This document shows, in pieces, positions 47,033 through 59,506 of a stretch of 64,000 nt of DNA. Made by a program: the position numbers and the translations under genes. The notes below the pieces were generated by a model that did no database searches, was not told where the DNA came from, and saw only the letters and a program-made list of their open reading frames with translations. The stretch's first letter is position 1. Every line of letters begins with the position of its first letter. Origin of the DNA: Dryococelus australis (taxonomy: Eukaryota > Arthropoda > Insecta > Phasmatodea > Phasmatidae); NCBI GenBank assembly GCA_029891345.1, contig CM057000.1, positions 137,562,663-137,626,662 on the forward strand, written 5' to 3'.

Positions 47033-48411
47033 CAGGCATTACGTACATGTGTACGTTTGAGAGGGGGGATGTTAGGTTCCTGTAGAGAGACACAGTGTAA
47101 CACAGACGTGGAGAACTTAAGTGTGTGACAGAAGTAAATGCAGGAAAACCAGAATTATTGTTAAGAAAATATCTACTTCTACTTCAAATCATAACTCAGC
47201 AGAGCGGTGGCATGAAATGTGAAATTTAATTAGTTTTATTTCAGACAGATGAATTATGACAGTGATATAGTAATTGATTTTCAAACTAGATTTTATTTGC
47301 TGTCTCAGCAACACTAGCATCTCTCGTGGCTGAGGTGTTACATTTTACTTTGTATTTTTCATTCAGAAAAAATTCTAACTTAAAAAAAAAAAGTTAATTG
47401 CTTTACTTGTTAGTTACAGACTAGCTCAGTGTTTTAAGAGCGATGTTCTGGGTTACAAGGCGTCCGTGGTTAAATTTGTTCGAAGTCAGTTCAACTTGGG
47501 AAAAAAAAATCGTCTCCGCTTCTTAATAAAAATACTTGTCAAACTGAGCTGAATATAATTAAAACAAAAAAGAATAATTCTTGAATTCCGAGGTGTCCCT
47601 GGCGACCTCGTTGGCAGTTGCATCCCCCTGGATGTAAATACGATAGAAATAAGTCGCCTTCCAAATGTTCAAACTTTGGTTTCTCGTGCAGATGCGAGAA
47701 ATATTTCGGGTCTCAGGCGGAGTGGTGGCCTGCTAAAGAGGCCTCTCTGACTCGTTTGGAAGACAGCTGACCAAGGTATAGCGGTGCAGGCAGCACCAAC
47801 TTACAGTTACGGGACATTAATTTTTTTTTACCTAGGGGAGTTCATGAGTGCCGCGTCATTTGTTGTAGTTTCAGTGATATTTCACTGAGAAGCAGTGATA
47901 AAATGTCTCGACTTAGTTCAGAGTAGGCAAGCTTCTAGCGCGTATGCAATTCACAAACTACGACAATTTGGATTTTCTGCCGAGGATATTTTCATAAGCA
48001 CAAGATTAACTGTCCTAACAGTATTGCGTAGTAATAATGTCAATAATCTGTATTTATAGATTAAACAACTATAATTCTCAATAGATTTGGGCAATGGCTA
48101 TCTACCTGCGTGTACTAATGGCTTAACCTCTTACTACGAAGGGGGAAATAAATCCCCGGAATAGGCGCCAAGAAAACCTCAACGAATAGAAGTTTAAAAA
48201 GTCTTCAGAAGAAAGATGGACGGGAAACTCTGTAGATGTTACATGCACTAGAAGAAGTTAAAATCTTTTAAATATTATTTTTATTCCACATGATATAACA
48301 GTTTTATAGACAGTATAATGAACCACGCAGTTTTGAAGGAAGTTCAGTAGGTGCTGCATTCGCATTACACGAAAAAAAAAAAAAAAAAAAATGGGCAAGC
48401 TAGTCGTCGAA
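47033..48411. other. Unannotated interval; possible SINE relic
   Basis: A weak tRNA-like stretch at about 47418-47480 has 'ctagctcagtgttttaagag' and 'gtggttaaatttg', resembling box A and a damaged box B. An A-run lies at 48372-48391. No gene recognised. Confidence 0.35.
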
Positions 48412-48697
48412 AGCTATAGGCCTAGAGCCACGAGTATTTCGTGGACTGAGTTAGCAGCAAGCTAGGCTGGGCATTATCGTTTTCTTATTGCTTGCTGCGA
48501 TCAAGTGAAGCCTCTGTACAGGACTGTTAAACACTCGCTTCGCTATTGCCTCCTGCTTATTATTGGCTCACAGTTAAAAGGGGCGTGTCTATAAACAACT
48601 ATCACCCAGTCACAAAGCAGGAGAAAATAACGAGGGTTTGGAGTCTACCTCGCCTCCGGGCGAATTCGCGAAATACTCGCGGCTCTAGCCTATAGCT
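48412..48697. mobile_element. MITE, 286 bp, with 30-bp TIRs
   Basis: The left end 'agctataggcctagagccac' + 'gagtatttcg' pairs with the right end, whose complement reads 'agctataggctagagccgc' + 'gagtatttcg', with only about two differences. The interior has 'attattggctcacagttaaa' and 'aaggggcgtgtct'. No coding capacity. Confidence 0.85.
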
Positions 48698-48699
48698 AC

Positions 48700-49240
48700 C
48701 ATGCTTGACGTCTTTCGGGGGGGGGGGGGGGGTGTGAAATTATCAGTTTACATTTCCCAGAAAAGAAACCCCGCGCATGAAGGCGTCTGTAGCGAGAAAG
48801 GTTATCCCCGAGTGCGCGCTGCGACACACACACACACAGACGATGGGGAAGGAAAGGCAGCGAACGGAAGTCTATTGCAGAATTAATAAGAAGGCGGGGA
48901 GCAGAAATCGTTCAGCTGCGACCCAGAACTCAGGTTGCCGTGAGAGAAGGAGAAAAAAAAAAAGGGGGGGGGGTGGGGGGGTGGTATGTTCGCGATGGGG
49001 TAGGAGGGTTTGTGCGTGGCAGCTGTGCCAGACCCAGAGAACATGCGCGCTCCAGTTATCGACCCTACGCGGAGCGACGCTGGGTAGAGCGAGATGGCGA
49101 TGAAAAATTAATGAAGGTTTCCCCGGCGTTATGAGCATGTCGGGCGCGCGCAGCCCGAAAAGGAAGGAAGAGCTAGGCACGCGAGGAAGGAAACTTGGAA
49201 TGAAATCCCGGGGTAGTCCACGCCTACCAACTCTCTTAAT
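48700..49240. other. GC-rich island with G-runs
   Basis: G16 at 48717-48732, purine/G tracts at 48950-48985, then 'gatgaaaaattaatgaagg' near 49098 and 'gggcgcgcgcagcccg' near 49141. Overlapping frames on both strands (minus 48872-49291, plus 48777-49103) have no known domain. Candidate regulatory DNA. Confidence 0.35.
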
Positions 49241-49242
49241 CT

Positions 49243-49357
49243 TAGTTAAGTAAAGCAACTGCCCATGGAGCACTGCACCCGACCGTACCACGCGTGAAGG
49301 ACTCGTAAAAAATTACTATACGCACTATAAAAATTGTCAGAAAATGTGTGATTTATC

Positions 49358-49427
<70 letters not shown>

Positions 49428-50200
49428 CGATCGATCGATCGATCGATTCATTTTTTACGTTTAGTAAAATTTGTTATAATATTACGAAATATGTATGTAC
49501 ATTGTTATATATATATATATAACAATGTACATACATATTTCGTAATATTATAACAAATTTTACTAAAATATACCTTCTAAATGTAAAAAATGAATCGATC
49601 GATCGAGTCCACATTGAAAAAAAAAAATTTCAGCGTAATTCCGTTTTGGATGCTTCGGAAGGTAGAATTTGCAAGAAAATTTTCTTCAAGAAAATATCGT
49701 CATAATATTTACTGTCATCATGTGCAATAAAATCATAGTAATAATGTATCATATCAATTTTTTATTTTTAACTTTACTTACTTCAGTTTCCGCCATAAGT
49801 GTTTGCGACAAATGGACGCACGTAAAATCAAATACAAAAATTATTTCCTATATTATTATTACAATTTTCTTAAACACAATCCTAGCAAACATTATGACGG
49901 TATGCCATGACAAAGATTTTCTTGCAAATTCTGCTTTCTGAAGCATCCAGAATGGAAATATGCTTAAATTTTGTTAAAAAATACAGACTATTTTAATAGA
50001 TTATTATTTTACATCTATAAACGTATATTTTAGTAAAATATTTTATAACTTTGCAAAATATACACATTCTTTTTTCAATACAGAATAAATCCCACTTTTC
50101 TGACAATTTTTATGGTGTCTGTAATACTTTTTTTTAATGAGTTCTTCACGTTGTATAATCTGGTGCAGTGCTCCATGCGCAGTTGCTTTATTTCAACCTT
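49243..50200. mobile_element. Foldback element with nested palindromes
   Basis: The outer arms, about 49245-49358 ('taaagcaactgcccatggag', 'ataaaaattgtcagaaaa') and about 50085-50195 (their complement), are inverted. A second pair, 49632-49676 ('tttggatgcttcgg', 'gaatttgcaagaaaa'), complements 49910-49960. A third, nearly perfect palindrome centres at about 49512, with about 85-bp arms (49425-49605). A (TA)n and (ATCG)n tract fills 49362-49447. No transposase is present. Confidence 0.8.
49362..49447. repeat. (TA)n followed by (ATCG)n
   Basis: About 31 TA repeats run into six ATCG repeats. A short TCGA tract at 49595-49606 is its counterpart on the other side of the palindrome. Confidence 0.95.
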
Positions 50201-51111
50201 AAGGCCCCCGTATACCTGGAAATATTTTTTTAGTGTTTGAGGTCGAAGAACGAGAGGGCGATAAGGGCGACTCTGTCACGAGCGTCAAATGTGCCGTCGC
50301 CTCTAAGCGCAAGACTCTGAACTGGCGTGCAATGTTCTCGTCGTGCTGCGTGTACCTATGGGATTTTCAGCGGTGACCCTATTATTTTATTAGTGGTAAG
50401 TCTGTGACCAAGGTTAATGTAAACCGGAAGCGTATATTTTGAGATACAGCATTAAAAAAACAAAAGTTTTTTTAGCTACATTTTTTAGTGCTCTAAAATG
50501 GCATTTCTAATGTGCGTGACGTCTTCAAAGCACTGCGCTGCTCTCGTAAGAAGTGCATGTTCTTTTCGTAAATCAGCACGTCGGATGTGCCTTGAAAACA
50601 CCTGGATTGCAAACACTGTGCAGCGCAGTTCAAGGGCAACGTTTGTACCCACCCGCAATTCATTTGCGAAGAGCGGCGGAGGGGAGAAATTTTTCGCGAT
50701 GCCAGAAGCTGAAAGGCGGTGAAAAATGAAAGGTCACTGGTTTTACGAATGTTTGACCAAGCTAGTTTTTTTTTTTTTTTTCTCAACGAAGCGAGCTAGG
50801 TCATATGTGCATTGCATAGAGGTGGGTTTAGATTAATTTTTTTTTGTTTCCTTAAATACACAACTCCGTGCACTTTCTCCTTCATTCATTTAGAAAACAG
50901 TCACTGAGCTGAAAAGTTGTACAAATGAATATCGATATCTGGCTAGAATTTTCTTAAGGAAAAACGTTGGATCCATGTTATTATAATTTACAGTACAGTT
51001 AAAAAAAGTTAACATATTAGGGTGTATATATAAGTGAAGTCATTTTCTACTTAATTGAGTACCTCATCAGTAAACTTTACTGCATTGAACATAATCTGAG
51101 GTAGTAAGTGA
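50201..51111. other. Unannotated interval
   Basis: 50238-50325 is the diverged repeat shared with 39165-39245. The remainder, including the antisense frame 50493-50786 (97 codons), has no recognisable feature. A T-run lies at 50766-50782. Confidence 0.4.
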
Positions 51112-51356
51112 AGAGATTTGGGCAGCTATTAACAGCGAGGTCTTGAGAGCCGACGTGGGTGATTGAAGCGAATATGGAGCGGCGCCGGAAGGAAGGGGCG
51201 GGGGAAATGGGAGATCCCCGAGAAAACCCGCCCACCAAACGGCATCATCCGGCACGATTCCCACTTGCGAAAATCCGGTGACCCAGCCGGGGATTTAACC
51301 CAGTTCGCCTTCGTGGGAAGCGAGTATGTTAAAATCTCAGGCACCGCGGCCCCGAA
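51112..51356 (-). mobile_element. tRNA-derived SINE, type A, full length
   Basis: A minus-strand copy with tail 'gtgaagagatttgggcagc', body 'cggcatcatccggcacgatt' and head 'caccgcggcccc' (right end). Box B is degenerate ('tgggttaaatcccc' on the minus strand). The frames at 51067-51344 lie within it and are not genes. Confidence 0.9.
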
Positions 51357-52105
51357 ATATATATTCTGAAACTGAGGGGTGAGTGAATGGGCAAACTAAC
51401 AATTATCCAAATATCGGTATTGTAAGAAAATATATTTTATGAATGTGGGTATAATAGTATGAGTTTCCAGCTCATACACCAGGTGTTTCTTTTCTTATAT
51501 TAATGAAACAAGGCATGCTTAAGAAGGTTACAAACTATGATATAGGATAAAAGTGCTTGTGTTAAAATGCTACATTGCAAAACATCTGTAATGCAAGAAG
51601 TTAAAAATCGCACGAATCATAATCTTAATGTATATTTGAAAAAAAAAAAAAATGTTTTTGCCGCAGTTTTGTGGCGACCTCCATAGTTAAGGTCGCCAAG
51701 GTACTTGATCGCCAGGTGTAATGTTCAAATTCCAGCAAGCTATACACCTGTGTAATATTTAAATATGCTAGTTCTCATTGATTTATTTGAAAGTCTTCTT
51801 CATATAAGCCCTTCGTCATAAAAGTGGAGACATTAGATGCAATGGTAACCTAGTAAATTGGGCTTTTCTCGCACCCCTTCCACAAGGCCGGGGAGATTAG
51901 GCAAGCCGAGCATGGGGCGGAGGGTCGAAACGTTATGTGGTCATGACAAACATACGACGAAATCTTGTGCTACGGTAGGTTGATTGTTTATATTATGGAA
52001 TAATAGAAATACTAAAGGTGCCAAATAACTTCGGAGAGGATTGACAGACCTATAGATATTAGACTTCTCATCTCTATGCTATGCTGAGTAGTGTCCAGTA
52101 GTGTT
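51357..52105. other. Unannotated interval; possible SINE relic
   Basis: A stretch near 51670-51760 has 'aatgttcaaattccagc', which resembles a box B, but box A is weak. Otherwise no gene or repeat recognised. A12 lies near 51640. Confidence 0.35.
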
Positions 52106-52109
52106 TGGT

Positions 52110-52748
52110 GAAGGAGCGAGGAGAACAGGGAACAACCTAAGGAGTGAGGAGAATGAGGGATTGAGAACCGAAGGAGCGAGGAGAATGGGGGATTGAGAAC
52201 TTAAGGAACGAGGAGAATGGGGGATTGAGAACTGAAGGAGCGAGGAGGATGGGGAATTGAGAACCAAAGAAGCGATGATAATGGGGAACTGAGAACCAAA
52301 GAAGCGAGGAGAATGGGGAATTGAGAACCGAAAGAGCGGTGATAATGGGGAACTGAGAACCGAAAGAGTGAGGATAATGGGGAATTGAGAACCGAAGGAG
52401 CGAGGAGAATGGGGGATTGAGAACTGAAGGAGCGAGGAGAATGGGGAACTGAGAACCAAAGAAGCGAGGAGAATGGGGAATTGAGAACCGAAAGAGCGGT
52501 GATAATGGGGAACTGAGAACCGAAAGAGTGAGGATAATGGGGAATTGAGAACCGAAGGAGCGAGGAGAATGGGGGATTGAGAACTGAAGGAGTGAGGAGG
52601 ATAGGGAATTGAGAACTAAAGAAGAGAGGAGACTGGGGAATTGAGAACCGAAAGAGCGATGATAATGGGGAACTGAGAACCGAAAGAGTGAGGATAATGG
52701 GGAATTGAGAACCGAAGGAGCGAGGAGAATGGGGGATTGAGAACCGAG
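52110..52748. repeat. 32-bp minisatellite with 160-bp higher-order unit
   Basis: The monomer of about 32 bp ('gagaaccgaaagagcg' + 'gtgataatggggaatt') recurs about 20 times. A five-monomer block repeats every 160 bp: 'aaagagcggtgataatgg' starts at 52331 and 52491, and its variant 'aaagagcgatgataatgg' at 52651. Because 32 is not divisible by three, all frames cycle through the same sequence and two minus-strand frames (52079-52459 and 52201-52995) stay open, encoding a SQFPILLAPSVLN-like repeat. This is a by-product of a stop-free repeat, not a demonstrated gene. Confidence 0.93.
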
Positions 52749-52872
52749 GCAGAACCAATGTTGTATGCTCGTGCAGATATCGATGGGTTTCGAGAATATT
52801 CGTGATGTTGGATTGTGTGGCTGATGTTACGTCGCGGCTGTAGAAAGTCAACGGGTTGCTTCCAGGCGAAGC

Positions 52873-52874
<2 letters not shown>

Positions 52875-52920
<46 letters not shown>

Positions 52921-52932
52921 GACAGAGAGAGG
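52875..52932. repeat. (GA)n microsatellite
   Basis: About 25 GA repeats with a few C interruptions, just after the minisatellite. Confidence 0.97.
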
Positions 52933-55900
52933 GATATATAGAGAAGAGTTTGTTGACGGAATGAATAATTTCATTGACTTTTTACAGTAAAACATCAGAT
53001 ATTCATAGTGGAAATTTTGCTAATTAACTTGACTGAATATTATGGAAATTATAACAATTTATATATTTCTTATCAATGTTAACATTATATTTGTAATAAT
53101 CAGCGAAAAGCTGTAAGTAATAATTAGCTGTGAAAGCAAGAGTTGCATTTTTACATAGACATAGTATTGAAAATAATTTATAGAATTTGATACATAAAAT
53201 GAGATCTCCATACTATTACGAATTTGCCTAGTTTAAAACTTCAGAGAAGTCTTCAGTGGCCGAAAAAAAAACGATAGATAAAAGAAATGACACAAGAAAT
53301 ATAAGATAACGAAGAAACCAAATGCTTTAGATAAGTACAGAAAAACCATTCAATATAAACATTCCGTTCCTTTGCATACATGCAGATAAATGTATTGGTT
53401 TACATTTAGCAATACGTTCTTACAAAAACAAAAATAAATAAATAAACGAAAAAATTTATTAAAAATTGTGATATATGAGTGTGCGTATACTTGAGAGGAG
53501 ATGCCATGGAAGGAGATGGCAGATTATAGTCAAGCATTAACCAAACCCTGAAGTAGTTGGGCCAGCAAGGGAAAAGAACAGTCAAATAAATATGATGTGA
53601 TGATATGTAAGTTAACGTGATATAGAGTTATATTTGTATAATTTATGTGTTATACTTTTCCACCGAAGTAATGATGCCATATTGAAAGACGCATAACCTA
53701 AATATTACATGAAATGAGGACGCAAAGGCAGGCCGGTGAATGTTTGCGTTGATATACACGATGTTATGTAGCTCAGTGCCCAACCAGCAGTCAATGATTC
53801 CTTGGACAAAATGTAATTCTAAACTCAAAAAAACGTGCATCCGGAAAAATACTTTAAGTGTCATTAAATCGTGTCAAATTTTTGGCGTACAGCGCTGGGA
53901 GAGCAAGAATGTGTAGGTATGCGTGTTATAGAGTTGCATAATAAATAGGCGAACAAGACTGCACATCTGTACATCTTGGCGTACGGTAGAAAATAAAGCA
54001 ATTAAAAATAAACAACATACCCGTACATATGCAACTAATAACACAATCTGATGGGTATTATTAATGCCATAAAGCTAAGTTGAACCTCGAAATATACTGA
54101 AAACACAAGTCCATTGCGCTTTTCTCGCTTTCTTATCAGCACAGTTTCAAAGTCGTGCAGACTATATTTGGGCGAAACACGAACGATCGTGTGCAATGCA
54201 AACTGGAAACAGTTCTAACTTCTTACTGTTCGTGTTAGTACATATATTGCCGTGAAGTAGAACGTAGTTGTGAGAAAATCGTGATCGGTCAGCATAGTTC
54301 TTTTGTTGCTTGTGTGCTCGCAGTACTTAATATCACAGAACTTTATCGCATTCACACGGGCATGCAGTTGCAGAATATGATAAAGTAATTCGTAATGCAA
54401 GCTGACCCTAATAGAATGAAAACTCTGTACGTGAAGGCAAAAAAAAATGAATAAGGAAAGAAGAAAGGTCGTGCTACAGTGCCACGTGATTGTTGTATGA
54501 AGAGAGCCATGGCTTTAACAGAAAAATATGAACGACAATGGGACAAAGAACTACTACAATGGAAACTTTGAACACCGGGCAACAAGAGAAAAATTTCAAA
54601 TGCGAAGACCAAGTTAAAAGTTAAATTCATTTCATTGGGGTGTAATGAGGAGAACTGTGCAAGACTCTTGTAAGCAAATTTTGAAAACTTAAAAAAGTAA
54701 CTTGTTCATAAAAAAGTGTTAGGGTAGGAAGACGCGGACTATAACAAGTGCTGGAAACCAGATAGGTTTTACTAATAGAGCACTATTAATTTTGAAGTCT
54801 AAAAAATTCTGGCAACCACCATAATTAAATAAACAATGACATTTTACGAATTTGGTGTGAAAGGCAGTTCCTTCAATATTTATCAGCTGAACTTATAACC
54901 GTCATTGTCATACGCACTATTATCATGATAATGAGAATGGACCACCAGCATCGTCTTCCACAGTGAAAACTATGAGAGAGGCTGTCTGGTAAACCCAAAT
55001 AGAAACACAATACATTATAAATTGTCTGCAAATATGAGACTATGTGAGCAGCTAGAAGGAGAGTAGTAGCATCGCAGTTCAATGTCATAGCACACTGACA
55101 TTTTTTTTCGCGCAAGTGTTCACCAAGTTGTAAGATTGCCCGCCATCAAATCGTGGTCTCGATCCGATATAACGTATTATTGGATTTTGGTAAAATGACG
55201 AGGGACTGCTAAAACTGGCCGACAGCATTTTTCTATCCTTAATAAAAACTGCCTAATTTAATTAATTTTGTGGCACTAATTACGAATATACACTCTAAGA
55301 AATTGTTCGGAAATTTACCATACCAGTGTCTACGCTTAGTGAGAAAGCAGGAATGGTAATGTTTTCCCCTATACTTTCATTGTAGCGTTCCTACAATTTC
55401 AGGAAACAGTCAAATGCTTAGGGAAGTTCCCAACTTTGTATAGTAGAGATGCTAAACATTCATTTATCTGCAGTTTGATGTGTGGTATTATTACCATACA
55501 ATGTATAGGTTAAAAAATTCCATTACAGTTTAGGAAGTTTACCAGAAATTTTTTTTTTTACAGTGTAGCAATAAAAATGAAATATTAGCTCTAAATTCTT
55601 TGATAAACAGCATAAAATGGAAACTTACAAGATGAGCATGGCGAGCGATTTTACCAGGACATTTCAGCAATGGAGAAAAGGTATTAAGGAAAGTGAATTT
55701 CTTCCATGTTAGGAGACTACTGTAGCATTGTCACCAAGGGCGTTCCAGAGATAGACTACATACGGCAAGGAAAGCGAAAGAGCACCATAATAGTCATTTA
55801 AACTGCCAAGACCAAACCAGAAAATGTACATAAACTTTATATTTTACTGAAACTCACAATTTTTTTTGTTAACAGTCATGTTAAATTAAAATTTTTACCA

Positions 55901-57500
55901 ACAAGTTAGTTTTTAATTTAATTTTAATTCAACTGAAATCTTGAAATTCTGTAAAGCTGTATTTGATAAACTAGAAAAACATAAAAAATTTTCTGGTTAT
56001 ACTTAATATTCTAAAATGTAAATAAGTGTAAAATAAAAAAATTAATTACTATACAAATTTTTTATTAAAAATTTGCTAGCCAGTGTAAAAAGCAATTCAC
56101 CAACAATCTAATACTTTTGCAATTACTCAGAAAAATTACCAAAGAGGAATGGCGAGTGCGGTTATAGGAAAACTGAGGTTTGATTGCATTTTCTCTCTCT
56201 ATGGTTATTATCAACTTGTGTGATGGTGACTGTTAAAGCGATATATATTGCAAGTAATGGTGGTAGGAAGTGAAACCACAAAGGTCAATGTTTATATCAG
56301 CGGGACTGGATAAACGGTATAGTGTAAGCGAATACATCTTCTACTTTTTGTAAGTGGTTGTAGTATATGTGTGTTCTGCGAAAAAGACTACTGCATTCAA
56401 CCCTCTGTTGTTGTTGTTGTTAAATGGAAATGGTGTCGTGGAATTGAATTCGAATTTTGGTAGGATCAACATTGCCTACGATCACTACGAAAAAATTAAC
56501 AAAAACAACGGATAGCAGGTGATTAAACAATCGCCTGAGGACTGGAGCAGATCGCTGCTTCCAAAAGGCCGTGATATTTTACTGTTTTAATCTTGTTACT
56601 GTATATTTGTCTGTCTGCTTATTTTAAAACTTGTGTTGACCTTCGTGTTTTCTGCTGTTGATTATCTGACTGGATGATTATATTTTTAATTGTTTTTTTT
56701 TTTCATTTTGGTGATAATTTTTGTTTTTTGTATGTAAATCTCGCTGATGTTGTCTAAGCGCAATTATGCTGTCCAGACCAGCCACGGCAGCAACAATCGC
56801 CCAGCTACGCCAGTAAGTACAGCAAGCATGGGATGCTGTACCCCAGATAGACATACAGCATCTCTACGACAAGTTAATGCCAGAATCGCTGCATGTGTAG
56901 CCGTTCGGGTGGTTACAACTCCTATTAAAGTATCTGCTATATGCGTTGCATTTCATGTTTTGAATATTTTGACCAGTCCCACATATCACCCCCTTCTTCT
57001 TTCGTTCCAACGTTTTTGAGAAAGATGGGCGTATTCATGTGGCATGCTCTTAAATGGATTTCCACTTGTGCATTTCATGCTGTAACCGTCCGTGTGTTCG
57101 AAATTTGATAGGGAGTGGAAGTGTTAGAGTTGCGTCCGTTATGTGGTAACATCAAACCACAAATCATTACTCCAATTGATGTCTTTCACAAAGGGTTTAT
57201 CTTATTGTCATATTGTTTTTTTAACAAAACGCGTATACTTAACACGTCATGTAAAAATAGGCACATTCCTATTTAATATTGAATAATGTAAATATAATTC
57301 AAATTTTGCTAATGAAAGAAACTCTATATGTATATCTACAATATCTGTATGGGTTGCAGGGTTCCAAAATTTAGACGTGGTTAGCTAGCAGATAAATTAA
57401 ATATTAGGCGTATTAAGTTAAGTGTTTTCAAGGAGAATAACGGCGTAAATTATTGCAAATGTTTCCAGTATTCATTTCCTTTTTTTACCTCCTTCACTGC
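52933..57500. other. Unannotated 4.6-kb AT-rich interval
   Basis: No gene, SINE head or TIR element recognised. The frames (for example 53643-53864, 54352-54630, 56747-57019) are short, unsupported by neighbours and without motifs. T-runs at about 55551 and 56693. Confidence 0.4.
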
Positions 57501-57780
57501 GAGGGAACTGGCAAAGTTCATCTGATCGACCGTTAGCTTCTCGCGCCATCAAAATGCATCTGGAAGCTCGGCGCAGAATGTTTAGGGGGCTGGTAATCAA
57601 GGCGGGGGATGTGAGGGGCTAAGCGGCGAAAAATGTGGAAGTCACGGCAGAGCACGAGTTGCCTTCCGGGTCGTAAACGAATTATTATTATTATTTTTTT
57701 TTCATAAGGCGAGCGCCATGTTGTCTTCCTCTCGACTTCCGAGTATTATCGTCTTCTCTTCCTCTTTGCCTTCTTTCCCC
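57501..57780. other. Moderately GC-rich patch
   Basis: GC rises around an (ATT)n/T-run at 57682-57702. It contains 'gtcgtaaacgaattatt' and 'catgttgtcttcc'. The frame starting at 57718 (106 codons) begins here, but its second half is AT-rich and without motif. Possible regulatory DNA. Confidence 0.3.
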
Positions 57781-59075
57781 AACGTCGCTCCCATACACCG
57801 CGATTCTTGCATTTCCCTGCCATTCTCATTCATTAACTTGTTTGTAGTGCCTGTTTCCAGTAGGTTACTGAGAAAGTCAACGGTAAACGAAGTCCTTTGG
57901 AAATTCCCAACAGCCCATTATCCAAAAAAACAATACTTTTTTTCCCCACCAAAAAGAAGAATTTCATGTATTTTCAATAAAACTGAAATTTATTGTGTTA
58001 CAGATTTATTTTACACAAATAATCTGCCTCACAAATAAGTTCCTTATCTTGCATTCAACCCTGAAATGTTGGTCTTGTTTTTGACATTTCGTTAACAAAC
58101 TTACCAGAGGCTTGTGTCAAAACAAATTAAATATCCTCGAGGCCATGTAAGCAATTTGCAGTGGACTGAAGTGCAAGTGTGTTGACAAATGAGAATCCCA
58201 GGTCAACTTAATGGATATCATTGGTGTTTAAAAGAAATTACCACACAACTCGGTAATGGAAAAAAAAAAAAAAAACCTATTCGTGCCTTCGCAATTTCAA
58301 GTGTGAAATGTACGCTTTCAAATAAGTAAGTATACACATGTTTGCAATTTAAAAACCTTTATTTGTCTTTCTCTGCATATGTAAATATTAATAAAAACTA
58401 TTTCTCTCTTTGTGTACAGTTCATATTATTTATCTTTATTTATTCAAATACAGCAATTTTACGTAATTAGAGATGTGGCTACTACTTAAAGTGTGGGGTG
58501 CGAGACTGCATTCCATTTTCAATAAGTATTTAAATGAGGGTACCCATTTCCATATATAGGCTGAAGACTAAAACAAAAAACAAAAAAATAAAAACTAAGC
58601 AAATTTCAGAAAATCAACTACGAATAACCACGAACTAAAGAAGATACTAGCTTTCTATAAAATGATATGAACTAACTAGCGAAAGGCAAGAAACGACTCA
58701 AGAAGAAAAATGAAATTACTGTCTCAGTGGACATAAATTGGAAAAATATTGTTTCTTGGTTTATTTGCAAGAGAACGTGTCGTGATAGTAAGTATACTGA
58801 GAACACATCAGAGTTGTGATGAAATACGGACGAAATAAGCTTCATGTTAGCTTCACTATGCGTCGGAGTGGGTCGCTTGCAGAGTAGTTGTGCATAAGTG
58901 ATCACGCAAATGTATACAAGTGTGCGATAGAAGATTAATGAGAATGACATTCAATTGCATCTAAATGGAGTGGGCTGATTGAGAAGGAGTAGCTATCCTA
59001 TTGTTTGCCTCAGTGACTTTGGTAGCAGATCTGTGTGTTCGCAACCCTGTGGAGAAATTAGCATCCGCTCACGGC
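57781..59075. other. Unannotated AT-rich interval
   Basis: An A-run at about 58260-58275. The antisense frame at 58672-58950 (92 codons) has no recognisable domain. Confidence 0.4.
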
Positions 59076-59506
59076 AAAGGCTGCTCACGGTAAAATGAGC
59101 ACTTTTGAAAGCCCTGCTTAAGATGTGCTTGCATGCACGTTGTGCATTCCTCCGCCTCATGTGAAACTGTTATGGTCACTGTTATGGTCCTCATCACGTA
59201 ATCCATGTGTCGATCAAATGAAACTGTTAATTTATTTAAAAAAAAACGTAAATTTTGTCACAAATCTGCTCTTTTCCACACTTTGATGCATTAAAAAAAA
59301 TGTACAAAAAGGGAAAGGAGTATTTTAAGTTGTTACACATGGTCACCTACCACTTTTAATTTTACGTTAATATATGGAACTATTTTCCATTCTTCGTTAC
59401 CAACTTTACAGAGCGTATCTCACCAAGTGCGCCCGTTGTAATATATGCAGGCAAGCGCAGTGACTTTTTTCTAAGATTTGTTTCAAAAGTGCTCACTTTA
59501 GTAGCG
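59076..59506 (-). mobile_element. Family-2 MITE
   Basis: It begins 'aaaggctgctcacggtaaaa' with 'gccctgcttaagatgtgctt', and its right part reads 'tttcaaaagtgctcacttta'. The last ~14 bp of the right TIR is replaced by 'gtagcgtattt'. Interior 'catgtgtcgatcaaatgaa' confirms the family. Confidence 0.87.

Noticed and set aside
52201..52995. Longest open frame (264 codons, minus strand) with a serine/proline/leucine repeat
   Set aside because: It is the reverse of a 32-bp stop-free minisatellite, another frame of the same array is also open, and its start region is a (GA)n microsatellite. No support for expression.
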